A program made the position numbers and the translations under genes. The notes beneath the pieces were generated by a model that worked only from the letters and a program-made list of their open reading frames with translations, ran no database searches and was not told the origin of the DNA. A stretch of DNA of 9,543 bases from Alphaproteobacteria bacterium (GTDB taxonomy: Bacteria; Pseudomonadota; Alphaproteobacteria; SHNJ01), in assembly GCA_947456345.1 (NCBI GenBank), contig CANGQU010000013.1:1-9543 (forward strand), written 5' to 3'. Below are positions 1 to 6,559 of this stretch, one piece after another; the stretch's first letter is position 1, and each line of letters opens with the position of its first letter.

Positions 1-1
1 A

Positions 2-58
2 AGCCCCTGCGCCTGCAATGAAGTGCCGCAAAATTATCAAGACTGGCAGCAAAGCTAG
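2..58 (+). CDS. C-terminal tail of an upstream gene (partial, tentative)
   Basis: An open frame enters from the left edge and stops at TAG 56-58. Its last residues read SPCACNEVPQNYQDWQQS, a polar Gln/Asn-rich end with two cysteines that looks more protein-like than the other two frames (one ends at TGA 19-21, the other runs to TAA 108-110). Only 18 codons are visible, so neither family nor function can be assigned. It lies 35 nt before the VirB8-like gene and points the same way, so it may belong to the same operon; in type IV secretion operons this position often holds a VirB6-, VirB5- or VirB7-type gene, but nothing here shows which. It could also be a chance reading frame. Confidence 0.35.
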   Translation, partial: SPCACNEVPQNYQDWQQS

Positions 59-93
59 ATTGCTACATAACTCGAATTTCTTGGGGTTACGCT

Positions 94-813
94 TTGGCTT
101 TTTCAATTAAACAGGCTTTGGCCAAAAAAACTGCGCCGGCGGCCGATGTTCCGTCCTCCCCGCTTGCGGCCGCAGCAACGGCCGAGGCCAAGCCCCTGCC
201 AACCCTGGAAACCCGGCGCTATTTATGGACGGCCCGCGCTTATGGCATTGCCCTTTACCTCAGCCTGGTGGTGAATTTGGCGCTGGCCGGGGCGTTGTTA
301 ATGCTGGCACCGTTGAAACGGGTTGATCCAATGCTGGTGTCGTTTTCCGATAAAAGCGAACAAGTCGTGCAAATTCAGCCTTTTCCCCGCGGGACCGAGG
401 GGTTCAACGCTATGACCGAAAAAATGGTCGGCGAATATGTCAAGATCCGCGAAGAGATTTTGCCCGACGACGCGGAAATGGCGGAACGTTATTCGACGTA
501 TTTGTTTAATCGCACTACCAATGCCCAATTTGGGTTGTTTCAGGCCGAGGCGAGCAAGCGCTATACCGAATTCCGCGCCGGACGGCTAAGCCGGTATGTG
601 GATATTATTGTCGTGAATCGGCAGGGCGCTGGCTATATTGTGGAATACACCACAACCGATATCGACAATACCGGCCGGGAGCGGCAAAAATTAACCTGGC
701 AAGCCACTTTATCGGTTGATTATCAGCCGCGACAAGTGACATATTCAGAACAGTATGTGAATCCCCTAGGTTTTATCGTTACCGACTATCAAACCAGAAC
801 GAAAAGACAGTAA
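94..813 (+). CDS. virB8: VirB8-family type IV secretion inner-membrane protein
   Basis: VirB8 is a bitopic inner-membrane protein whose periplasmic domain dimerises and links the inner-membrane complex of a type IV secretion system to the outer-membrane core. The 239-residue product has an Ala/Pro-rich cytoplasmic tail (about 1-47), one membrane segment (about 50-71), and then APLKRVDPMLVSF at 72-84, which matches the VirB8 pattern of a TPLK-x-V-x-P motif just after the membrane. The periplasmic domain (about 100-235) ends with NPLGFIVTDYQ at 223-233, close to the classic NPLGF-x-V-T-x-Y signature of VirB8. The chosen start is TTG at 94: no ATG precedes the membrane segment, and a G-rich stretch at 83-86 could serve as a weak ribosome-binding site. 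DotI/IcmL/TraM proteins share the fold, but the motifs here look more like the VirB8 branch. The next gene begins 2 nt after the stop. Confidence 0.88.
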   Translation: MAFSIKQALAKKTAPAADVPSSPLAAAATAEAKPLPTLETRRYLWTARAYGIALYLSLVVNLALAGALLMLAPLKRVDPMLVSFSDKSEQVVQIQPFPRGTEGFNAMTEKMVGEYVKIREEILPDDAEMAERYSTYLFNRTTNAQFGLFQAEASKRYTEFRAGRLSRYVDIIVVNRQGAGYIVEYTTTDIDNTGRERQKLTWQATLSVDYQPRQVTYSEQYVNPLGFIVTDYQTRTKRQ

Positions 814-815
814 CC

Positions 816-2120
816 ATGAAGAAAACTTTGCATTTTTATTTGCTCGCAGCCTTGGTGACCGTGCCAATCGCTGCACAGGCGCAATACATTCCCCCATCAC
901 CCCCGCCTGCGGCTTCCTCGCCGCGCGGCGTGGTTGGTACTCCGCAGGCTTCGGTGCCAAACGTGCCGCAACCACCCCGTCCGGGCAATACGCCCACCAA
1001 CGTGCCGCCCCCGCCGCCCGATTTGGTGCAATCGCAAGTCGAGCGCGATATTATGGCGCAGTCGGATGGTAAGTTCCCGGTGATGGAACGCTCGGCCAGC
1101 TATTCTCTGGGCGCGCTGCAAAAAGCTTGGAATTCGCCTTTTGCCTCGACCGGCCAGGCGACGCCGGGCGTGATGCGCTACATTTGGCGGCCTGATTATG
1201 TTATGGCCGTGCGCACGCGCGAATATATGGTAACCACCATCAACTTGCCCGCTTGGGAGCAAGTGACCAATTTGATCGTCGGCGATCCAGTTGTGTTCGA
1301 GGCCAAGCGCATTCGCCCCAACATCTTGGCCGTTCGTCCCAGCCATGCGGGCGCTGATACCAACGTGACCGTTATCGGCGGTTCGGGCAATGTCTATAGC
1401 TTTTATATCCGCTCGGAAGGTTGGAATTCCGATCAGGTCAGCGATATCACGATTTATGTTGACGCCAATCGTCCCGCCAATGTCAGCGCCGGGGGCTCCA
1501 TCAATGATTTGATGGCGGCCAGCATGGACGGGCAGGTGTCGGGAAACGGGGTTGGCGGCGTGAATAACACTGCGCGGATCACGCCGCCCGATTATGTACG
1601 CGAAATCGCTTTCAAGCCGGAAAATTTGAAATTCGATATGAAGATTCTGGCCCCCACCGCCGATGACGTCGAAATTGCGCCCGAGCGTGTTTTCAACGAC
1701 GGCATTTGGACCTATTTTGATTTCGGCAAAAAAGCCGATTCGGTTCGCCGTCCGGTGATTTACCAAGTTATTGATGGCGTCGATACCATGGTCAATACCC
1801 GCACTGCTGGCCCGACCGGTAGTGTGATGATCGCCGAAACGGTTGGCGAATTTACTTTGCGTAACGGCAACCGGATCGTTTGCGTGCATCGCACCGACCG
1901 CCCACTGCAAACCCGCAGCACCGAATTTAACGAGCGGATGCGCCTGCAGGCGCCATCCGCCCCGAATCAAGTGCTTGTGATGCGTCCGCCACAGCCAGCT
2001 GGGCCGCGTCCGGATGCGCGGCGCGCTAACCCTAGTATGCCAAGCTTTTTAAGTGGTATGTCTAACTGGTTCAGCGGTGATGCGAAATCGCGTCCGCCGG
2101 TAACTAATGTGGAAAAGTAA
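816..2120 (+). CDS. virB9: VirB9/TrbG/CagX-family protein with Pro-rich extensions
   Basis: VirB9 proteins form part of the periplasmic and outer-membrane core ring of type IV secretion systems. The 434-residue product has a clear signal peptide (about 1-22, ending AAQA before QYIPP), a Pro-rich linker (about 25-69), an N-terminal beta domain (about 115-215, including MRYIWRPDYVMAV, INLPAWEQVTNLIVGDP and DTNVTVIGGSGNVYSFYI), and a VirB9 C-terminal domain (about 288-358, with PERVFNDGIWTYFDF, RPVIYQVIDG, VNTR and GEFTLRNGNRIVCVHR). A Pro-rich tail of about 65 residues follows. Canonical VirB9 is nearer 290 residues, so both ends and the linker at 215-285 are expanded. DotH/TraN proteins share the C-terminal fold, but the N-terminal domain here is VirB9-like. 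It follows the VirB8-like gene by 2 nt and precedes a secretin gene by 1 nt, so the three are almost certainly co-transcribed. Confidence 0.9.
   Translation: MKKTLHFYLLAALVTVPIAAQAQYIPPSPPPAASSPRGVVGTPQASVPNVPQPPRPGNTPTNVPPPPPDLVQSQVERDIMAQSDGKFPVMERSASYSLGALQKAWNSPFASTGQATPGVMRYIWRPDYVMAVRTREYMVTTINLPAWEQVTNLIVGDPVVFEAKRIRPNILAVRPSHAGADTNVTVIGGSGNVYSFYIRSEGWNSDQVSDITIYVDANRPANVSAGGSINDLMAASMDGQVSGNGVGGVNNTARITPPDYVREIAFKPENLKFDMKILAPTADDVEIAPERVFNDGIWTYFDFGKKADSVRRPVIYQVIDGVDTMVNTRTAGPTGSVMIAETVGEFTLRNGNRIVCVHRTDRPLQTRSTEFNERMRLQAPSAPNQVLVMRPPQPAGPRPDARRANPSMPSFLSGMSNWFSGDAKSRPPVTNVEK
2111..2117 (+). promoter_or_regulatory. Ribosome-binding site for the secretin gene
   Basis: GGAAAAG lies 4 nt before ATG 2122, inside the last codons of the VirB9-like gene. 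An in-frame ATG at 2107 has no comparable purine run ahead of it. This site therefore favours ATG 2122 as the secretin start, giving a 612-residue product and a 1-nt gap rather than a 14-nt overlap. Confidence 0.55.
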
Positions 2121-2121
2121 A

Positions 2122-3960
2122 ATGAGCCTGTTGGCGCGCCCAAAAATGCATTCTTCTTTGCGTTCCGCCGTTTTGTTTGTTTGCGTGTTGCTGACCGCTT
2201 GCGCCGCGCCCAGGCCCAATGTCGATCCCAATTTGGTCCAAAAGGCGGAAAAGCCAAAAATGCCGGACAAGATTCTAGTCCGCGACGACAACGATGCAAT
2301 TTTATCGCTTAAATTGACCGACGATATGTTCGTGCCAACGCCGATTGAAGAATCCGATCCCTTGCCGGATGTAATGGTCAATAATTTCAGCGCTGTTGAT
2401 GCCACCGCCGCCGAGGCGTTTCGTTTATTGATGATGGATAAAAACATCGCCATTGCCAGCGAGCCCAGCGCGGACGAGGTTAAAATCAACATTACCGGCT
2501 ATGCCGGGCGTTTGCAGGAAATCGCCGAGCGCATCAGCAAGACTGCGGGTGTATTTTATTCCTATCGCATTGGCTTGCTGCTCATAAGCAAAGACCGCAG
2601 TTTCATTTTGCCTTTGCCGCCGATTGAATCGGCACTCGAGGAAATGACCTCAATGGTTACCGCCCTGGGCGGGAGTGAAGCAAAGTTAGACAAAAGCAGC
2701 CGCATGGTGACTTTTCGTGCCGACCGCCGCGCTTTTGACAGTATATATTCTTATATGCAGCGTTTGCGCAACCAACGCGTGATGCTGGTTTATGAAACCT
2801 ATTTCCTAGAAGTAACTCTAAACGACACCAATACCATTGGCATCAATTGGAATCAGGTTACAACGCGGGGAACTGGTACTGGCTCCACTACTACGACCGG
2901 CTCGACCACGGGATCCAGCACCAGCAATAACTCCACTATCAGCAATTTACAGGAAAATTCTACCTTATTGGCCAATCGTGCCTTTGGCGGGGGTACACCG
3001 GCCTTGAATATTATTAGCTCGGGCGCGGGTATGTCCTTTGGGACTTTATTTACCTCGGGCAGCTTGAACATGAATGTCCTGTTTGATTTCCTCTCGCAGC
3101 AGGGCAATGTGGAAACACTCTCCCGCCCAACGATTACGATGATGTCTGGGGCAAAATCCAAATTTGAAGTCGGCCGCAAGATCCGTTTTGTGTCTCGCCG
3201 TGGTGTCGCTTCGATTAGCGATGCGTCCACCAGCGGTGGTCAGACCACCGTTGAAACCGAAGATTTATCGACCGGTCTCAAAGTTGAGATATCCGGCGAC
3301 TATAGTGATGATACAGTATTTACCAACATTAAGCTTTCTGTGGATGACTTGATTCGTTTCACGGATCCGGCGCCAGGCACTGCGCAATCGATTCAATTAC
3401 CGGAAACAGCGACGCGCGCGCTTGAAACCGGTGTGCGGGTCCGTCCGGGTGACGCGATTTTAATCGCTGGCATCAATCAAACGCGGGATTCACGCTCCAA
3501 TTCCGGACCATTTAACTTTGATGGCTTTATGCCTTTCTTGCGCTCACGAGCCGAAGCGGTGGATCGCTCGGAATTGGTAATTGTATTAAAGCCGCGTGTC
3601 GTGCGCTTCAAACGTGATGAAATGACTGCCAGCGAAATGGCCGAAGCCAGGAAAAAACAAAAAGAGGAAGCGTTAAACCCCATTCCTCCCATCATAGATG
3701 CTGGCAAATCTGACAATAAGGCGATTGCCGCCGATCCGATTGCGCTAAGCCCGATCGTGCCGCCCGTAACAACTTCTCCTGTTTTACCGCCCGTAGGTAT
3801 TATCAGCCCTAACTGGTCGGGCATGCCTGCGCCCGATTTGAGCCAAGCGCAATCCCCGATTGTTGCGCCGACGCTAGGCGGCAATGGCCCAACCGGAACC
3901 AACCAGGATCCTTTGGTTGACAGCTTTGGTTATTATGGCCGGGGTGGGGTGCGACAATAA
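2122..3960 (+). CDS. pilN: PilN-like outer-membrane secretin lipoprotein
   Basis: Secretins form gated rings in the outer membrane through which pili or secreted proteins pass; the PilN branch serves type IVb pili. The product (612 residues from ATG 2122) begins with a hydrophobic signal and the lipobox LTAC with Cys27, so it is probably a lipoprotein, as PilN and BfpB are. An N0/STN-like domain covers about 85-165 and an N1-like domain about 175-245. A Thr/Ser/Gly low-complexity insert at about 248-276 is followed by the secretin core (about 315-497): NVETLSRPTITMMSGAKSKF, then VRVRPGDAILIAGINQTRD, then MPFL and SELVIVLKPRVV, the standard C-terminal secretin signature. A Pro-rich tail of about 110 residues ends the protein. 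It sits directly behind the VirB9-like gene, where VirB10 would be expected. Secretin assignment is firm; PilN rather than another branch is inferred from the lipobox and neighbours. Confidence 0.9.
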   Translation: MSLLARPKMHSSLRSAVLFVCVLLTACAAPRPNVDPNLVQKAEKPKMPDKILVRDDNDAILSLKLTDDMFVPTPIEESDPLPDVMVNNFSAVDATAAEAFRLLMMDKNIAIASEPSADEVKINITGYAGRLQEIAERISKTAGVFYSYRIGLLLISKDRSFILPLPPIESALEEMTSMVTALGGSEAKLDKSSRMVTFRADRRAFDSIYSYMQRLRNQRVMLVYETYFLEVTLNDTNTIGINWNQVTTRGTGTGSTTTTGSTTGSSTSNNSTISNLQENSTLLANRAFGGGTPALNIISSGAGMSFGTLFTSGSLNMNVLFDFLSQQGNVETLSRPTITMMSGAKSKFEVGRKIRFVSRRGVASISDASTSGGQTTVETEDLSTGLKVEISGDYSDDTVFTNIKLSVDDLIRFTDPAPGTAQSIQLPETATRALETGVRVRPGDAILIAGINQTRDSRSNSGPFNFDGFMPFLRSRAEAVDRSELVIVLKPRVVRFKRDEMTASEMAEARKKQKEEALNPIPPIIDAGKSDNKAIAADPIALSPIVPPVTTSPVLPPVGIISPNWSGMPAPDLSQAQSPIVAPTLGGNGPTGTNQDPLVDSFGYYGRGGVRQ

Positions 3961-4111
3961 ACTGGCCCACGCCAAGCGGTGTTGTGTTAGAATCAGTAAA
4001 ACCGACAATAAAAAGCCCGGCAAGCGCTTTGTCGTGGTCAATTCACAGCCTGGTGCATTAACCTTTTTTTAAGGAAATTTCCGCCATTCTATTCGTCAAA
4101 CTCATGAAATT

Positions 4112-4138
4112 TTTACATGCTTGCCCTTACAATATTCT
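4112..4138 (+). promoter_or_regulatory. Candidate sigma70-type promoter before the PilP-like gene
   Basis: TTTACA (4112-4117, five of six bases of the -35 consensus) is followed after 15 nt by TATTCT (4133-4138, four of six of the -10 consensus). The spacing is shorter than the optimal 17 nt, so this is a weak match. Its location in the only sizeable AT-rich gap between the first and second gene blocks is what makes it worth listing. Confidence 0.25.
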
Positions 4139-4147
4139 GCTCCGTAA

Positions 4148-4152
4148 AGAGG
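4148..4152 (+). promoter_or_regulatory. Strong Shine-Dalgarno for the PilP-like gene
   Basis: AGAGG within AAAGAGGT sits 7 nt upstream of ATG 4160 and is the clearest ribosome-binding site in the window. It fixes the start of the following gene and suggests efficient translation of the exported protein. Confidence 0.6.
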
Positions 4153-4159
4153 TAAAATA

Positions 4160-4654
4160 ATGTCGATCCGAAATAATTTGCTCCTCGCGGCGTTAATGTT
4201 ATCGCTGACCGCCTATGCGCCAAGCGTATTGGCTCAAGCCGCAACCGGTAACCCGTTCGCGCGCCCGGCACCCAAGCCGGCAACACCCGCCCCGGCAGCC
4301 CCGGCTGCCGCGCCCGTGCCCGCCGCACCGCCCGTGCCAGCCATACCAGCATCCTTGTTGGGCAATGAAGATAATTTGCGCGAAGCTTTTAGCGATTTTA
4401 CCTTGGTTGCCAGCGCCGATAATCATGCTGTCTTACGCGCGGGGGAAACATCTTATTACCTGCGCAATGGTGACAGCTTTGATTATGACGGCACCAAATT
4501 GCGCGTCAAAATCGAGGGCGGCAAGGTCCGCCTCTTGACCCAAAAAGACGCTGATGAAGTATTTTCTGCCGAGCTTGGCACGGCCATGGGCCCGGTCAGC
4601 AGCGGCCGGACCGAAGTGACCGATAACAAGGCTGTGCCGGGTGTTAAAAAATAA
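4160..4654 (+). CDS. pilP: Exported Pro/Ala-rich protein with PilP/GspC-like domain
   Basis: The 164-residue product has a signal peptide or N-terminal anchor (about 1-26, ending VLAQA), an NPFARP motif at 31-36, an Ala/Pro-rich linker (to about 63), and a small beta-rich domain (about 72-140) with AVLRAGETSYYLRNGDSF and KLRVKIEGGKVRLL. That layout, a flexible Pro/Ala linker followed by a compact domain with a Y-x-L/V-x-x-G-D motif, resembles PilP of IncI-type thin pili and the homology region of GspC, which bind the periplasmic domains of the secretin and tie it to the inner-membrane platform. The neighbours (secretin upstream, GspE-type ATPase downstream) support this. Sequence similarity in so small a domain is weak by eye, so the PilP name is provisional. 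The gap to the ATPase gene is 33 nt. Confidence 0.6.
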   Translation: MSIRNNLLLAALMLSLTAYAPSVLAQAATGNPFARPAPKPATPAPAAPAAAPVPAAPPVPAIPASLLGNEDNLREAFSDFTLVASADNHAVLRAGETSYYLRNGDSFDYDGTKLRVKIEGGKVRLLTQKDADEVFSAELGTAMGPVSSGRTEVTDNKAVPGVKK

Positions 4655-4687
4655 CCCGCGCGCGCCGCAAGGATTGAATATTGGCCA

Positions 4688-6547
4688 ATGTTAGACACTG
4701 TCGAAAACGATAGCAGGCTTAAAAACGCCACCACCGGCGATGTTTTAATCAACAAAGGCGTCATCAATCAGGCGCAGCTGGACATCGTCCTGCGTCAGCA
4801 CCGCCGTCTGCAGTCGCTGGGCGCGCGCACCTCGATCGAGGATATTATCGTTGGTAACGGCTTTGCCACCCGCGCCCAAGTGGCCGAGGCGCTGGTCGAT
4901 CTGCAAAAAGCCAAAGCGATGGAGCAGGGGGAAGACCCCGCCGATTCGGCGCAAAACAGCGCCACGTTTCTGCGCTTGGCGCTGCCTTACAATCTTTGCC
5001 GGCGCCTGGGCGTCCGTCCGTTGCGGCGTGTGGGTAAAAAACTTTATGTCGCTTCAACCAGAAGCCTGACCGATGCCGAAAAAGATGAATTGATTATCGC
5101 CGCGCGCACCGCGCGTTTGGACATCGACGATGTGATGATCGATCCGCGCGATAAAAAAGAAACATTGGCGGTACTGCGCACCGAAACCCATGTTGACGAA
5201 GAAGCTTTGGGCCGCAAGATCGACCGCTTGAATTCCCAACCGGACGAAGGCGTGTTGTTGCAGCAGATTATCACCGATTTGATGATCGACGCCGCGCAAA
5301 GCCGGGCATCGGATATTCACGTTGACAATCTCGAGGATAATATCGGCTGTTGGATCTCGTACCGTATCGACGGGGATTTGAAATACCGCTATCTAATGGC
5401 GCCCGATGCCAGCAAGCGGCTTTGCACCCGCTTGAAAAACGACGCGGGGATGGATTTTTCCGATTCCCGCCGTCCCCAAGACGGGCGCTTTCCATTCCAA
5501 TACCAAGGCCGCCAGATCGACGTCCGCTGCGCCGCCATGCCTATTGATGGCGGTGAAACGATTACGATGCGTTTGCTCGATCCCGAATCTTTGCTCTCGC
5601 TCGAAGATTTATTCCGCGACTCGCCCGTTTTGTTAAAACGTATGCGCGCTTTGGCCAGTATTAAAAACAAAACCGGTGGCGTGGTCATTCTATCGGGTCC
5701 CACCGGTTCGGGTAAAACGACCACCCTTTATGCGATTATTCGTGAACTGGACCGCCACCGCTTGAATGTGATGACGGTCGAAGATCCGGTCGAATACCGT
5801 ATTCCGTTGGTACGCCAGGCCCAGGTCTTGACCGAAATCGGCACCACTTTTTCTGCCCTGCTGCGTGCCCAGCTGCGTCGCGATCGGGACATTCTCGTAG
5901 TTGGGGAATTGCGCGATTCTATTACGGCGGAAACCGCCTTGCGTTCGGCCGAATCCGGACACTTTGTGTTGACCACGATTCACGCGGCGGATGCTTTGCA
6001 AACCATCGAACGTTTGGCGGGCATGTTCCCGCCCGATTACCGCAACAGCGGGACGTATGTGTTGGGGCATTATCTGTGGGCGGCGATCAATCAGCGCCTG
6101 ATTAAGCGGGTCTGCGCGTCGTGCAAAATGCCCGTCACCGTCCGCGAGGCCGAGCAGCAAATCAAGAAAAATCTGTTTGTCTTCAACCTCGATCCGGATG
6201 AAACGATTTTCCTGGCCAACCCATCGGGCTGTCATACTTGCAATTACACCGGTTATCGCGGCCGCGCCTTGTTGCCGGAAACTTTGTTTATTCCGTTTGA
6301 TCCCGAATTGCGTCATCGCATCGCCGATTATATGCTCGAGGGGAATACGGCCGATATCAAGCGGTTGCAAGGCGTGATTTATCAAAGCCGCGCCGAGAGT
6401 GCGGCGGCATTGTTAAAGCGTGGCGTCATCGATCCCGAGATCGCTTTGGCCGGCACCGAAAGCTTGGAAAGCGGATCGCAAGACGCGCCCAAATTCGCCA
6501 TTTCCGACCGCGAAACCGGCGATGCCGGGATCATGGACCGGCCATAG
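4688..6547 (+). CDS. pilQ: GspE/PilB/PilQ-type assembly ATPase
   Basis: This is the cytoplasmic hexameric ATPase that powers pilus extension or type II secretion. In the 619-residue product, an MshEN/GspE N-terminal region (about 10-165) has two helical repeats (GDVLINKGVINQAQLD and IEDIIVGNGFATRAQVAEAL), then LGVRPLRRVGKKLYVA. A second N-domain at about 185-300 contains SRASDIHVD. The motor shows Walker A GPTGSGKTT (337-345, Lys343), the Asp box VEDPVEY (364-370), Walker B DILVVGELRD (401-410, Glu407) and the His box HFVLTTIHAADA (425-436, His432). Four zinc-type cysteines (476, 479, 515, 518) match extension ATPases rather than PilT-type retraction motors or VirB11. The usual DPD before Walker B reads DRD (Arg400). 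ATG 4688 is used although the nearest AAGGA (4669-4673) is 14 nt away. The name pilQ follows the IncI pilus order and must not be confused with PilQ secretins. Confidence 0.93.
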   Translation: MLDTVENDSRLKNATTGDVLINKGVINQAQLDIVLRQHRRLQSLGARTSIEDIIVGNGFATRAQVAEALVDLQKAKAMEQGEDPADSAQNSATFLRLALPYNLCRRLGVRPLRRVGKKLYVASTRSLTDAEKDELIIAARTARLDIDDVMIDPRDKKETLAVLRTETHVDEEALGRKIDRLNSQPDEGVLLQQIITDLMIDAAQSRASDIHVDNLEDNIGCWISYRIDGDLKYRYLMAPDASKRLCTRLKNDAGMDFSDSRRPQDGRFPFQYQGRQIDVRCAAMPIDGGETITMRLLDPESLLSLEDLFRDSPVLLKRMRALASIKNKTGGVVILSGPTGSGKTTTLYAIIRELDRHRLNVMTVEDPVEYRIPLVRQAQVLTEIGTTFSALLRAQLRRDRDILVVGELRDSITAETALRSAESGHFVLTTIHAADALQTIERLAGMFPPDYRNSGTYVLGHYLWAAINQRLIKRVCASCKMPVTVREAEQQIKKNLFVFNLDPDETIFLANPSGCHTCNYTGYRGRALLPETLFIPFDPELRHRIADYMLEGNTADIKRLQGVIYQSRAESAAALLKRGVIDPEIALAGTESLESGSQDAPKFAISDRETGDAGIMDRP

Positions 6548-6559
6548 GACAGGGGCAGC

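Larger units (their letters stand above)
3961..4159. other. Intergenic gap of 199 nt
   Basis: This stretch separates the VirB8-VirB9-secretin block from the next genes. The first part (about 3961-4060) has no convincing ORF of its own and no clear terminator; a 4-bp stem at 3963-3974 is not followed by a T-run. The second half is AT-richer and holds the candidate promoter and ribosome-binding site listed separately. The gap suggests that a second transcript starts here. Confidence 0.5.

Noticed and set aside
897..1970. A 357-codon open frame on the minus strand opposite the VirB9-like gene
   Set aside because: It lies wholly opposite a gene with clear signal peptide and VirB9 motifs, and its product is a His/Gly/Arg-rich composition typical of antisense frames in GC-rich coding DNA.
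3884..4072. A 62-codon + strand frame across the secretin stop and the following gap
   Set aside because: It begins inside the secretin gene in another frame, has no ribosome-binding site, and its product is a basic, low-structure sequence with no domain.
4215..4538. A 107-codon + strand frame overlapping the PilP-like gene
   Set aside because: Its Arg/Pro/His-rich product comes from reading the Ala/Pro-rich linker in another frame; the overlapping frame has the signal peptide and the strong ribosome-binding site.
5690..6385. A 231-codon open frame on the minus strand inside the ATPase gene
   Set aside because: It is opposite the Walker A to zinc-site region of a well-supported ATPase and shows no recognisable domain or ribosome-binding context.
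4688..6547. ATPase considered as VirB11 of a type IV secretion system
   Set aside because: It has the MshEN/GspE N-terminal region and four zinc-type cysteines, and is nearly twice the VirB11 length; these are marks of GspE/PilB-type motors.
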